Part shown: in pieces, positions 1 to 12,781 of the stretch | How the letters are laid out: each line of letters begins with the position of its first letter | Position numbering within the stretch: position 1 is the stretch's first letter | Source: Asterochloris sp. CNOR1 | Lineage: Eukaryota > Chlorophyta > Trebouxiophyceae > Trebouxiales > Trebouxiaceae | NCBI GenBank assembly: GCA_963969365.1 | Contig: OZ017759.1 | Span: 1,488,001-1,552,000 of the forward strand | Length of the DNA stretch: 64,000 nucleotides | Direction of reading: 5' to 3' | The notes under the pieces: model-generated | What the model saw: only the letters and a program-made list of their open reading frames with translations | Database searches by the model: none | What the model was told of the DNA's origin: nothing | Made by a program: the position numbers and the translations under genes

Positions 1-31
1 AGCTGCAGCCCAGCAACATCCTCCCTCCCAC

Positions 32-2760
32 CTGTAGTAGGCTTCTGACGCCCGTGGCATGAAGTCAAAGCCACCCTGGTGGGTGCGTGCCTTGAGCTCA
101 CGCATGGTGGCAAAGATATCGTCTGTCTTCAGGGCCAGGTGCTGAAGACCAGCCCCTTCATTCTGCTCCAAGTAAGTCTGAATCTGACTCTTTCTGCAGG
201 CAGCTCAGGCCTGTCAGCTACTCAGCCCTCCTGCCTGAATCAGTTCGATCCAGGCTTCAGGAGGCTGCCACAAATAATGCGCTGCCACATGTTATGTCAC
301 AAGCCCTGCTGAAAGCTGGACAATGCTGCCATGCTTAAAGAGGCGCCTGGCTTAGTGCTTGCAGTCACGTCTTACCTGGGTGTACCAAAGGTTGGCTCAT
401 TGATTGGAAGCAAGACCATCTCGTTGTTGCTTGCTAGTACCATGCTATTCAGCCCTGCAATACACAGGCTGATGCTCAGCAGCGCAATGTTTGTTGTGCA
501 ATGCCACTCCAGGCATGCTCTTGACATGTGGGATGCATGGTGCCCAGGGAGTTGTTGCCAGCCCTGTGCGGAGAGTTACAGGCCTCAGGTCAACCAGCCC
601 TGCAGAACCTGGCTGTGCAGAGCGCTAGCAAGAACACCCTCACACATGGGAGCTTACCAGAGTCAAGAGTGCCCACATCCTCTGCAGTGAACTCTGCAAA
701 CTCATGGAACCCGGTGGCATTGGCGATGTAGTCCAGCACGGGCAGCATCTTGGGAGCGTTGCCGACTGCATGGTCCAGCCGCTGCAGGCCATAGCTCTGC
801 TGGTGGGTGTCCTCCACCGGCTGGTATGTGGCCAGGTAGGGGCCCTGCAGGCCAGAAAGCTGCCTCACTTGCACGCTCTGCTGGAGCCGAGAACGCGCAC
901 CCAATTCCGTTGGTTGAATGCTGTTCTGTGTTCTGTGACAAAGCTGCATTGCCTGCAGCTGCGACCCTGCAACAAAAACACTGCAAGCATGCCCATCAGC
1001 TGTCTTTCCTGTGGCTGCTTGCATGCTTGCACATAGGCCCACATGCTGCTGTTGGCACAGCATTGCACCAGCCTTTGCAGCTGCAGAAAGCCCTTCAAGG
1101 CAACTCCAGGGGGAACCTTTCGCTGCATGCTGGTGCTCAACTCCCATCTGCTCAATATGCACTGACTCTTCACCGGAGTGGGGCAAACCTGCTCTACCAC
1201 CCCCTGAGGAAGATTTAAGCGCCCAAGCATTTGGGTCCCCATGGCACAAGCGGCCACACCAGCACAAAGGCTGACAGGGACAGTCGCACTCCTCTTGCTG
1301 CCTAGAAGACTCAGTTTGCAAGCTGCTGCCTAGGCATGCGGCACACACCTGGAAGCTGCCGCTGACAAAGCGCAGCACCACGTCACCATACAGCTCAATC
1401 TCCGACACAGTCTGATCCTCTCCGCTGGGGCTGGTCAGGACAGTTGGCTCCTGTGCGCTGCGTGCCCCATTCCTGACTGCTATGTCGTGAGCCCTGCGGG
1501 CGTCACCCACCAGCACACCTGCAGGCAGCGGGCAGGAAGGGCATGGGTGGATGGGTGCATCTCAAGCTGTGCGAACACGAACCCCCAGCGAGGCTTTAGA
1601 GCAGTCGGGGGAGAGGCAGGACACAGGTTACTGCAGCCAGGCTGCCGCCAAGTCGAGACTTGCCCTGTGCACTACCTATGCAGGGAGAATTGGTAAGTTA
1701 AGTAGGTATGCATGGAGCCCTGGCGGCTTCCTGGCATCTAGCATGCCAGTACTGTGGCTTGCACATGGCTTGCACACTGCATATCTATCTTTTGAGAGCA
1801 GTGCCGTGCTTTACTACAGTCCTTTTTGAGCTCTACAAGGGCCTGCCAAGGGCCTGCCAGAATGAGGGACAGCCACTCTGACTCTGCAGGCACCTACCCA
1901 CAGATCTGACGGCCAGCCCATGCTTGTTGAGAAAAGCATATGCCTCGTCCTGCTTGTACCACGGCAGGGCCGGGCGGGTGTTTGTCTTGTCCACTGTGCG
2001 GGAGTAGGGCGCTGTGAGCACAAAAGTCAGGTCGTTGCTCTTGAGCACGTAGCTGGCAAAGATGCCGTTGCCAGTGCTCTGGTCTGACTTGGCCACAGTG
2101 GGCATGCCCAGGCCCCAGGAAAACCTGCACACAGAGCCCAAACTGCTCACAGGGTGAGGGCACAGAGTGGGCACCGCACACAAATGGCAAGGCATGCAGA
2201 ATTGCATCTTGCTGTGCTGCCTGCAGGTTCTTGCAATGCCTTGGTGCCAGGCACCAGCAGAGACTGCGTGAGGTGCTCAGGAGCCCAAGGCAGCTACACC
2301 TTTTCGCAGAGCTGGTGGCATCAGCTGCCCAGAACTCGATGTGGTGGAACTTGTGGACCTCAAATTTGTCAGAGTGCTGCAACAGTGCAACAAACAGCTT
2401 TGATGCAGGCAAAGGCTGCCCGTTGCATCCACCTCAGCAACTGTGGCACTGATGAGCATGGAATACAACACAGCCACAGCTATGCGAAGTTGCACTCCAG
2501 TAAATAGACTGGCACGTGGGCCTGCATGCTTGTCAAATAGCTGCACCAGGACAGGCTCAGCGCGGGGCAAAACGAGCTGTCAGCTTCTCTGTCAGATGCT
2601 TTCTGCTTCTGAAAAGCTGTGCCACGCTTATCTCAACATCAGCAGATAAATGGGTGCTTACTGGGTTGTGCCTCTGAAACTTTGCATATCCTCTGAGCTG
2701 CAAATGGCGTTGGCTGGTCTCTCCTGGCAGAGCATCTTCTGCTGCACCCCCACGTCCCAT
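32..2760 (-). CDS. HPPD: 4-hydroxyphenylpyruvate dioxygenase (3' part off window)
   Basis: Converts 4-hydroxyphenylpyruvate to homogentisate, the precursor of plastoquinone and tocopherols, using Fe(II) and O2. Seven exons read on the minus strand: 2760-2662, 2376-2300, 2124-1898, 1518-1349, 844-658, 454-376 and 193-32, all GT-AG with matching phases, giving about 333 residues. Family landmarks in order are FHHIEFW, FSWGLGMP, the iron ligand His in RLDHAVGN, LASNNEMVLLPINEP, and the second iron ligand His in GAGLQHLAL. The third ligand (Glu in the FIEIIQR region) and the C-terminus lie beyond base 1. The start ATG at 2760 gives a short 20-residue leader before the conserved GYAKFQRHNP. No clear plastid transit peptide is visible, so location is open. 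The gene is divergent from the lipase. Family assignment is very secure; the start is less so. Confidence 0.95.
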
Positions 2761-2993
2761 CTTGAGGAAAGGCAGAGCACAGCAGTTGTGCTGACGTGGA
2801 TCTGAGCAGAGTATACTTAAAGTTCTCCTTCACCCTCTAGCCATGATGCCTGGTGCACTCACGAGTGCAACAGCCAGCTCCCTCGTGCTGTGGCACATCA
2901 TGGAGCGTGATGGGGAGCACTGGATGCATCTCAGCATCTGATACAGAGGCCTCTGGACAGAGGGAGAGGGGCCAATCAGGCACAGAAGCACGA
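2761..2993. promoter_or_regulatory. Shared divergent promoter region, HPPD / lipase
   Basis: These 233 bases separate the predicted start codons of two genes transcribed away from each other. The stretch holds TGACGTGG at 2792-2799, an ACGT-core (G-box/bZIP-like) element, and an AT-rich TATACTTAA at 2812-2820. Both are motif sightings only. In-frame upstream ATGs exist for the lipase (for example 2853), so part of this region could be 5' coding or leader. Confidence 0.35.
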
Positions 2994-5900
2994 ATGGCTG
3001 CAGTTGCAGCAGCAGGAGCTGCTGTTGCTCTATGTGAGTGAAGCTTAGCATGCATTCCATAGATACCTTGGAAGTGTGCAGCAACAACAGCGTCGGATCT
3101 AATGGGATGCAGAGGGCATCCGATGCATGCCTGTAACAGGCTTCATCCCCTCAACTCAGGAAGCTGTGCTCTGCTCTTGCAGACTTCAGCTGGAGGCGTG
3201 CATCCTGCAAGGTTGCGGGGCAGCAGGCAGACACCGAGGCGACAATGGCAGCGATGCAGGGGACTCATTTCAAGGACAGCTTTCAGGCCCCGAATACATG
3301 GATGGAGGCACTCTACCTCTTTGCAGAGGCACTCAGGTAACCCAAGGCGTGCAGCTCCAGGACACCTTGCCTGTACCAATGTCAGCCCAATGCAAAGCGG
3401 CTGCGCATGTGCCTAGCCTCCCTCGACACGGCTGGCCAGCAGGCCAGGAGGTGGCAGCTGTGCCCAGCGTCTTTATGCCGAGGGCTGCTGGCATGAAGAG
3501 GTTGACGGAAGGTGTCAGTCCAAGCTGCACCTGCAGAGCCTTTCTGCCGCTGTAAGGGCCACTAGATGTAGCCTGTCTCAAATATGAAGCACACTCGCTT
3601 CCTGCAGGTCGTTTCATGGCCATCTGCGCCAGTGTCTATGTGTTTTCATGAAGCGGTACATGACTGGGGCCGCGCTGCAGGCCTGCTGACCTGTCCATGC
3701 ATGCTGCAGCGTACAGCAGCCTGCATGAAGATGAGCCCTGTGCCCCTCGCAGCCTTGTGCATGGCAACAGGACGAATAGCAGACCTGCTGACCACGCTCA
3801 CAGACTGTCCTGCACTGCAGCAAATGAGAAGGTACGCCCCCCTACCTCTGCAGGTTCATGTATGGTGAGACCCTGGGCAGGTGGCGCACTGCAGACCTGC
3901 TGATTGGTCTGGCCTACCTGGCCAAGCGGGAGGGGGAGGGCCATCCGGTGGCAGACATTGCTGCCCAGGGGCGTCCCATTGGGGAGGGGGCATCTGAGGA
4001 GCAGCGGCTCGTATTGCTGGTGAGTGTGTACAGCCCGCTGCCTGAGCAGGCGCAGGCTCATGTGGCAAGAGCCGTCGTGTCTGGCGCTGTGCTCGGCCTT
4101 GTGAGGGAATGCTGCTGCGCCCTGCGCCACACAACCATTGGTGTAGCTGGCATCTTGCAAGCAGCCTGAGGTGCTGCTGACATGTCATACAGCAGCCACA
4201 GATGTCCCACTAGGGGCAAGCAAAGAGGAGCAGTGGCCTGACCAACAGGCCACGGCTCCTGCTGATGATGGGCAAGGTCTGTAAGCGCAGACTCATGTGC
4301 ATGTGCTCAGCCCTGGTGAGATTGGAGATGGCTTGCTTGCCACAGTACATCACTATGCTTTGCAGGACGAAATGAAGACGATACAACGCTTCATGGCTTA
4401 TTGCCTGGCCCTGAGGGAGCGGCGCCCCTCTGCGCAGGTCGCCGTGTTCAAGACACTGGGCATTGGTGAGCTCCTTCAGTGCAGGCACCAGGCGTGCACC
4501 TGCCTGTGGGCTTTCAGCTCACTGATGCATCATCAGCTGTGTCCCCAGTGATGCGTCAATTGTGCCACACCATATGCTGATCAGCAGAGGTACAGAGCTG
4601 CCCCATGGCTAGATGATGAGGCAGAGCACTCTCTGTGCAGAGCCCTTGGACATCCTTCGGCAGGAGCCCCGTGCAGGTGTGCTGCGGCCGGCCTATGTTC
4701 TGGTACGGGACCGGCAGCTGAAGATGATCGTGTTGTGTGTCCGCGGCACTCACTCCCTGAAGGTGAGCCCTGTCTCAAAGAGTCTGAGACAGACTCGGCT
4801 CTGCTGTCAGTGTCAGTCTGTGATGCTACTTTCTGAAGTGTGCAATGCTGGGGCGCTCCCAGCTGCTCAAAGAAGCTGACTGACGGGCATTGCTGCTGGT
4901 ATACGTGCATGCCAGCTCCGACCTGCTTCTGCAGCCTTACTGTTGGGCAGCAGCAGCGACATGGCTTTCAGCTCTCAAGAGGGTGGCATTGCACGGCAGC
5001 AGGTCTGCCTGCGCTGGACACAAAGACAGTGGCATAGCCTGTGGGTGCAGGACATGTTCACCTCCCTGACCGGCGCCTCCAAGCCGCACCACATGGTGGA
5101 CCCTGACTCGGGGGTCGTCCTCGGGTACAGCCACTTTGGCATGCTGGCTGCAGCGCGGTGGCTGCAGCAGCAGCTGATGGGCACCCTGCAGCAGGCCATG
5201 CAGGAGCACCCAGGGTACCAGCTCAAGATTGTGGGGCACTCCCTGGGGGGAGGGACGGCAGCCATGCTGACCATGATGTGAGCTCAGGCAGTTGGTTGCT
5301 CTCTCTTGTCTGCAAAGTTTGCGGGGCACTCTTGAGATGGCAGTTATCATGCTGAGCATCGCATGCATTTGCATGCAGAGCCTGCTTGCTTGCCTGCAGA
5401 CACAACCTGTACTGGGGGCGCAGGGCGGACGGCATGCTTGCATGGTGCGGGCCCTCACCTTCTGCCTGCACTCATGGCTGCTGGGCAGACGTAGTCTCTT
5501 GTGCAGCAGACTGGCTCAGCTGTCAGGCTCCAACAGTGTGTCAGTCTGCAGCCGACATGGCAGGGGTCTGCGGCACAAGCTTTGTGGCAGCAGGTGCTTG
5601 CCCTGGCTGTGTAACCTGCTGCAATGTCGTACCCTGTGCACCCCTGAAGTCCACACAGCAGGCCAGCGAGGGGTGCAGGGCATGCCAGCCCCATCTGCCA
5701 TGTGCTGTGTCTGTCAGGCCTCACAGGGCCCTACAGGCAGCTGACTGTCCCGCCATGACTCAACTGCCCCTGCTGCTCAGTCAGACTGTGCAAAAGGCTG
5801 CAGAGGCTGCCTGCCTGGCCTGAAAACGCTGCTCTTGTGTGCTGCACGCTGCCACTGCTGATTCAACAGCTGTGGCTGCAGGATGCGGGAGACTGTGCCA

Positions 5901-8900
5901 GAGTTCGACGAGGCCACCTGCCTGGCCATCGCGTGCCCCTCCTGCATGACTCTGGACCTGGCTCGCAGCTGCGCGGGGTATGTGACCACCATCATCAACA
6001 ATGCAGACCTTATTCCCACCGTCAGCCCCGGTGCGCTCACTCAAGGGGATGTCTCAGACACACGTGGTCTTGTCATGTCTAGTGCAAACCTCAATCCCAC
6101 TGTCAGCCCAGGTGTATAATACCAGGGAGTTGCCTGAGAAAGATGCAATCTGCCAGTGTCGCCACAAGGTCAACAATGCAGACCTCGCACCCCTTCCAGG
6201 CCCAGGCGCAGTGCCATGAGGGCTTCTGGAGACGCAGAGCTGCCTGCACCTCAGACTGGGGCAGCACCAGCTTTCACAGCAAATTAGAGGCAGCTTCTGC
6301 ACTCTTACAACACTGCATTTGGCAGGTCATGCACACGCAGCTCTCCCACTGCGCAGCTGGTTTGTGGCAGGCCATCCTATCAGCGATGCCAGCAGCTCAT
6401 GCTGTGCACGCTGTGCCTGAGGCCAGTCACCCCTCTGCACCTGGATCTGGCTCTGGTTTATGTAGTCATTGGGGGGCTGTGTTCCTGGACATGCAGGGCA
6501 ATACTTTTTGGGAGCTGGCAACAGGTGTCTGTTGTTCTCATCACCCATGCTGCACTGTTGCACATGTGCAGGTCAAGCCGCTTGCGCAGACATTGCAGCG
6601 CTGGCATGACCCTCAATGTCGCTGTGGCCCCGGCTGCGTCTGCAGGCTCCCTGGCAACACGGCTTCTGCAGGATCTGCGTGCGCTCTGAGGGAGGAGCTT
6701 ATGCGCAGCGGCTGCAATGAGGCCTTGAGGGCCTTGTTACACCATGATGTGCCCGGTTCATGTGCTCATCCCATGCCCCTAGTAGTTTCCCATGGACCTG
6801 GCAAGCTTTGCAGGCTCTCCCACTCGGTGTCTTCTCCTGCAGGCTCTGCAGACGCTCTAAGAGAAGAGGTCATGCGCAGCAGCTGGTATGAGGCCTTCAG
6901 GACTGACATGCGAAGCAGTGTGGTGGTGCGAGCCGTGGAGGACAGCCTGGGGCGTGTGGGGTCAGCCACTGTGGCAGCCACATCCTGGACCACCACACGC
7001 CTGGCACTCACAGGGCAGGGCCTCAGGTGGGGCTTCGAGAGCCTTCTTGCTGGCCAGGGGCGGCGCTGTGATTACTGACAGCCCGGGGTAAGTGGCCCCG
7101 TCTCGGTGGCAGCCACAGCCTGAATGACCACCTATTGTGCTGGCGATGGTGTGAGGATTGCGTGGCAGCGCTTGTTTCCTGCAGAACCTCACGTGCAGCT
7201 ATTTCAGGAGCCCTGCTGCACAGAGACACTGCAGGGGTTGAGACATGTCTCAATGTGTCTTACTCTTGTCTCCATGCCTGCAGGAGTTTCTGCCAGCGTC
7301 GCCCTGCTGGGATGAAGCGTGACCGGGATGGCAGCTTCACAGACCTGCAGGAAGAGATGGCAGCCAACTGCTCTGGTGGAGGTGAGAGCCAGCAGGCTGC
7401 ACGCCCTGTAGACTTTGGGGGTGCAGAGCCCAACAGAGACCTGCGCAAATTGTGAATGCAGCTGGCCCTGCTGCCCATGCTCCTCCTTGCGGAGGCCGTT
7501 TTGCATCTTGGCTGGCGTGCGCAAGGCTGTCAACATGCCTTGCTGCTGGCAAACTTTGCTCTCCGCTGGCCGGCACGCCTCCAGCACTTTGCAGCCATAA
7601 GGTTTGTGTATACACAAAGCTGCCACCATGCCTTGCCTACTGGCCAAATACCCGAGGTGGTGTGTTTTGCTGGCCAACACTTTGCTGCCTTGTTGTGTCC
7701 CCTAGAGGCTGCGCATGCCATGCTGACAATGGCATCTGGTGCAGGGAGTGAGGGGCCAGCCCCTCCAGTCAGTGGCATGGCAAACACTGCTGGGACAGCA
7801 CTTGATCTTGCACAGGGACAGATTGAGGTTGCCAGCAGCTTTGCAGCGGAGGCAGCCTCAGATCAGGTAATCTTGTCTGCTCACTCATTAGCACGGCTCA
7901 TCATCCTGTTGCGCAGGCGTTCCTCAGGCAACTCCTGAGTTGACACGAGACTGCATTGTCTTCACAACAGACAAATGGGGAAATCCACAGCTACGCTGCA
8001 GTTTTGGAAGCCACCCTGACCCACTTGCCATTGCCCCTCTTCACCCTGCATTGTGTCCACAGCATAGCTACCTTTGCTGTCTTGCAGCCTCAGGTGGCCT
8101 GAAGCTTACTCTCAGTACCTTTGGCGACTCAGTCAGTCTGTCACTGGATCTGCAGCCTCTGTGCCAGTCTCACACAGCGAACTGCTTTTGCCTGCCTGCA
8201 GGATGCAGGCTCGCCACAGTCACCACCCACCTGGGGCAGGGTCATGGGGGATCTCCAGTCCTGGGGGATGGCGCCCGAGTCCTCCTCAGAGCACCCCTTT
8301 TCAGCACCCACTAGCCCCGTGCACCGGCCTCAGCCCCTGTCACCGCCTGCAACCCTGCTAGGGCCAGGTCTGAGCGCCCACAGCACGCCTGAGCAAGCTG
8401 GCGCAAGCCTGCAAGAGCCCATCAGCCAGCAGCCGCGCCGCAAATCGCACAGGATTCTGAACTTTGCGCCAGAAACCCTTGGCAGGGTCGAAAACGCCGC
8501 TGCCGAGGCTGCTGCTCTGCAGCAACAGGAGCAGGAGCAGGGAGCTGCACGGCGCAGGGCCATGCAGCGCACCCAGAGCGCCGGCCTCCTGGAGGAACTG
8601 GGCAGCCAGGGTGAGTCTTTGTCTGCCCGAGTCTGGGTTGTCCTGGGAGTGTTTGTGGGTGCCGCATAGTGCTGGCCGGCCAGCAGCCGGCGGGCGCCCC
8701 AAGCAGCACACCCTTCTCACTGTCAGCGCCTTTTTTCAATCTCTTTAGGTGCTGGGGAGCAAGTCTTACACACGAGTCACCACTGTCTTGTGTCGCCAGT
8801 GGCTGACAGTCTCTCCCCGCAGTCTGTCGCAAGTTCCGCCAGCCATGTCGGCATTGTCCTAGCTTCACTGCGGCCTTCCTCTCAGCTCATCTTGATACTG

Positions 8901-11900
8901 CTGCAGGCAGTGTGTCAAGCGTGATTTGGTCTGGGGCTCAGCTTGCCTTTGGAACTGTTGCAGGCAGCGGGTCTGGCACCCTGGGCCGCCAGGGCTCAGG
9001 ACCCAGTGACATTGCAGGGGCAGCACCCTCTGCACCTGGCGGCTGGGGCCTGGGCCGCGTCTCTGCCCTGGGGCAGCAGGCAGGGCAGCTCACGCAGGCA
9101 GCCAGCACCCGTGTTGGCCAGACTGGTCGGACTGCTTACAGGTGGGCTTTTACTAGCAAGCAGCCACCTGGCACACACATGACGCCCTGCTGCTGCTATA
9201 GCTCCGATCTGGCTGATGGCTTCTCCACCGCAGCTTGAATTGTTTGCATGGCTTCACTTGACAAGCATGGTTTCACCTTGATCTCCCGAGGGTAGCCTGC
9301 AACGAGAGTGAGTGGCAAGGAGCAGTGCCTTCCCAGACTGCATGACGTGCAGCTTGGCATGCTTTGAATCCTCCTGGGAGCGCTTGGCGCCCTGCCCCCC
9401 ATGCCCTGGTACACGCAACCCAGCACATTCTGCAGGCACGTGCTACATCTTAGGGCTGCACAGCTGGCAATGAACCCATGCCGTGCACCCTGTTGCAGGC
9501 GAGCTGGGGACCTGGTGTCCCGGTGGTGGCTGCGGGACTGCCAACAGGCACAGTACCAGCCTGCGCTGCAGTGCGAGGGCGACCTCAGCCAGCAGCGGGC
9601 AGCCAGTGGGCTGCTGGCATTAGGAGACTTGCCGTCATCACCTCCGCAGGTGACTGCACCCACCTGGTGCCTGCTGCACACACCATGGCTTGGGATCTGA
9701 TGGTGGTGGGCTGTTGATGCCCCCCCCCCCCCCCCCCCCCCCGGGACACTTTAGCAGGTACCTCCTCATCTGCATCATTTTGAGTGAGGCATCGGTGCAG
9801 GCCAAGCGGCTGAGTCTGCCTGTCAGTGCTTGCGCAGGAGTGGCTTGCCTGTGCTGTTCTGGCACTTGTCATGCAGCATACATGTCCAAATGATCTATTC
9901 CTACCATGTTCAGTAACCAGGCAAGATTTGTGTAGGCTGAGCAGGATGTGGCAGCTTGGGGATGCATATGTCAGCACCTGTGCAGAGGCTCAGCTGTGCT
10001 GTGCAGGCGATGGTCATGCAGGCTGAGCAAGATGTGAACATGGTCCCAGACGACCTGCCCAGCCTCAGCGAGATAGATGCAGACATCTCCACAGTGCGCC
10101 AGGCAGTGGCTGCAGCAGAGGCAGAGGAGGAGCGCTTTGCCACAGAGGCACGACGGCAGCAGGGCTTTGGAAGCGAGGCCCCCTCCAGGCGGTCTGGTGC
10201 GCAATGTTACTGTGTCTGGGGCTCACTGTCCCTGCCTGCCTCCTGTTGTGTGACAGGAGCCTCACAGCGTTACAGCAGTCGTGTTGAGCTCTTCCTTTTG
10301 TTCTGGGGCCAAAGCCCAGCCGCCAGCCTCCCTGCTGTTGGGTGACTGGAACTCCACAGTGTTACAGCAGTCATAATCAGCTGTGCCATTGTCTCTGGGG
10401 CCATGGTGCGCTGCTCTGGCGGCAGGGTTCTGGCCTGCAAGGTACGCCAGTGAGCCTTGCTGCTATTAGGTTTCATGGGGTGCTTGATACAGCAAGGGTC
10501 GGAAGCAAGGGCCCCAGGAGATGTTGTGTGAACCACGCTGCTGTGCCTGAAGCTGTCTATAAAGTCTTTGTTGCAGCTGCGGTGCACATGGTCTGCCAGA
10601 CCTCTCTCTTGTGGTGCAGTCCCTCAGGGTGTTTGGTGCCTGGAAGGTCTACACAGCAGCAAAGACCTGAGTGCTCTTGCTGGGCACCTTTTGCTGGGTC
10701 CTTTCATTGCTTGATGGCTAAGTCCTGCTAACCGCCCTGCTCTCCCGCATCCTGGCTGCTGACATGAGACTCTACCTGCACTGCTCAATGAGTTTTGAAG
10801 TGTCGGCTTGCACTCAAGCTGCATGGACTGTCCTTGCTCCTGCTGTAGTCCTGCTGATGGAAATGTTCAGGCAGAACCCCACGTTGAGTTCAAACTGACC
10901 TCACCATGTGCCTACCTGCACGCAGACCACCTCATGGGCCTTTCAGGGGTGGACAGTCCACTGTGCTTGGAGGATGCTCGTGACTTGGGACACCAGCCTA
11001 CTGCGCAGGAGGAGCTGGCTCGGCGCTGCACCTACCCTGCAGGTGCGCTGCTGCCATGACCAGAGCAGGGTGGTATGCTGCACCACTGTGCATTGGCAGA
11101 GGCAGATGGAGCTGGCTTAGCACAGCACCTACCCAGCAGTTGCGCTGCTGCCCTGGGTAGAGCGGTTCTTTGGGCAGGCAGCCCGTGTGTGCGCCTACCA
11201 TGCATATTCCATGCATGTGCCAAAGACACACTTTGTTGGGCATTCAGGTGTTGCAGGGCAGAGCAGGCTATGTCCTGCATGTGCGTGCATCGGCAGAGGC
11301 AGGGACCTTGCTCGGCGGAGCATTTTACCTAGCAGCTTTGCTGCTGCCATGAGCAGAGCCATGTGACTTATGCAGATGCCAGACCTTCGTGCAGGCAGGG
11401 CATGCATACAGGCACATTGTGGGCAGGCATGAATGCTCCATTTCCATGCATGGCAGCATGACTGTTGCCAGCCCCTTGCACTGGCACAGCAGGTGTGCAG
11501 CTACAATGACAGCCTGACTGTCAAGGCAGTGCCTGGCTGAACTTGATGCTGTGCTGCACTGCAGGCAGGATCCTGCACCTGGTCCCAGCAGCGCTGGTTT
11601 ATGGGCCAGAGGCAGACAGTACAGGTAATAGCCCCTAGCTCCCCAATGGGTGCCCATGCATAGCCACAACTCCCACGAGAATTGCAGCCATTGCCTCTGG
11701 ACTGCACTGACGGCCTCCAGATGATGGATGGTCATGCTGAGGTCTGGGGGAGTGTGATGGAGTGGGAAACAAGCGAATGTGTCAAGCCTGTCATGCATGC
11801 AGCACCGTAGCATGTTGCAAAGCCCATCTGAGGCAACCTTCTGTGTCTGCTGCTGACGGCCACCCTGCTCCTTTCCTGACCTCCTGCAGATGAGCCAATG

Positions 11901-12781
11901 TCTCCCAGCGGCAGGGACACAGGCCTAGATGCTGTGTCTGGTGCCTCTGCCAGTGGGTCTGCGGGCCCTGCAGCAGCCGCTGGTCAGCAAGGGGCTGCTT
12001 CTGCAGAAGGCAGTGGCCCTCAGGGAGGAGCAGTGGCATGGCCACTGCCTCCAACATGGGAATCTCAGCCTACAAACGCACCTTCACGTCAAGTAGCGTC
12101 CAACCACACCGCCAGCTTCGATGCCCATGCTGTGGCCGTTGCTGCTGCCAATTTGGAGTCTGCGGTGGCAGCTGCTGCTGTACAGACAGCTCAGGACCAA
12201 GCGGAGTCAAGTCAGCAGCCTGACGCAGCGGCACATCTGGCACAACATCGTGATTTTCAGTATGACCCCAGCAATGCTGAGCTGGACGGCAGCATGCATG
12301 TCTTGGCTGCTGAGACGTCCCTCAGTGCTGATCAAGCAGCGCTGGTGGCAGGCGCCACTCCTGAGGCGCCCCGAAAGTTTGTCTTGCTAGAGAATGTGCC
12401 GCAGGTGAGGCTGCCTGCAGTTGGAGTGCAGCAGCTGCATGCACTTGGTCCCTGACCTTGTCCAGCTGAATTGTCTGCCCCCGTGCAAGGCTGGTTTTCA
12501 GGTGCCAGCGGCTGCTTGCCTCTGGTTCAGGCTGTGATGAAAGGTGCCTGCAGCCTCCCGTGATAGCCGCATGGCTCCATCACATTGACAACGGGCTGCC
12601 AGCGGTCTGACTGCCACATGACTTCCCTCGCCAGTTTGATCTATGTCCCACTCTGCTGCAGATGGCGTATGGCCGCATCAGGCTGTGCCCAGACATGATC
12701 CAGGACCATTTCATTCCAAGCTACCATGCAGCACTTGAGAGTGCGATGCACTCATTTCTGGAACACCGCAAAGCGCACTGA
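2994..12781 (+). CDS. Class-3 / sn1-specific diacylglycerol-type lipase, alpha/beta hydrolase
   Basis: Predicted membrane-anchored lipid hydrolase of the plant family with an N-terminal Lipase3_N region and a Lipase_3 core. Eighteen exons: 2994-3033, 3183-3336, 3854-4019, 4366-4465, 4641-4762, 5051-5277, 5882-6030, 6843-7026, 7284-7381, 7745-7866, 8202-8610, 8964-9141, 9499-9649, 10007-10196, 10947-11042, 11565-11624, 11890-12404, 12662-12781; 3081 nt, 1026 aa, all phases consistent. The hydrophobic start (MAAVAAAGAAVAL) favours ATG 2994. WMEALYLFAEALR and FMYGETLGRW are typical of the family. The nucleophile elbow is GHSLGGG (Ser about 258), the probable catalytic Asp lies in NNADLIPT, and GRILHLV plus GRIRLCPDMIQDH match the C-terminal core. 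Between Asp and the C-terminal core sits a long Ala/Gln/Ser-rich insert (exons 8-14, and again exon 17), larger than in plant relatives. Small insert exons are the least certain. Confidence 0.88.
6081..6213 (+). repeat. Two decayed echoes of lipase exon 7 end
   Basis: The 3' end of exon 7 (about 5996-6036, including its GTGCGC donor) recurs twice in the following intron. One copy is at 6081-6117 (offset 81, donor-like GTGTAT kept). The other is at 6169-6213 (offset 175), where 15 bases, CAACAATGCAGACCT, are identical to the exon. They lie in the same orientation, which fits tandem duplication of an exon edge. Confidence 0.7.
6672..6740 (+). repeat. Decayed echo of lipase exon 8 start
   Basis: Sixty-eight bases after a TGCAG acceptor at 6667-6671 align without gaps to the first bases of exon 8 (6843 on), offset 171. 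Shared stretches include ATGCGCAGC and ATGAGGCCTT. The echo stays open in the exon's frame for most of its length, but its protein match is weaker than exon 8's, so exon 8 was chosen. Confidence 0.72.
9720..9742. repeat. Poly(C) tract, 23 bases
   Basis: An uninterrupted run of 23 C sits in the lipase intron between 9650 and 10006. It is a likely length-variable homopolymer, and its exact length in any assembly is unreliable. Confidence 0.9.
11097..11345 (+). repeat. Two decayed echoes of lipase exon 15 end
   Basis: Exon 15 ends in a segment reading roughly GAGCTGGCTCGGCGC then CACCTACCCTGCAG, followed by its donor at 11043. Related segments recur at 11097-11157 (offset about 98, CACCTACCC exact) and near 11290-11345. 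Each is followed by a GCTGCTGCC-type segment, as after the real donor. The echoes have lost a usable GT donor. Confidence 0.6.

Noticed and set aside
590-1516. 308-codon minus-strand open frame
   Set aside because: It reads two HPPD exons (1518-1349 and 844-658) through the intervening intron; the intron part has no HPPD similarity.
7456-8669. Plus-strand frames that could be separate small genes
   Set aside because: They contain lipase exons 10 and 11 with matching splice phases; the remainder is intron read-through.
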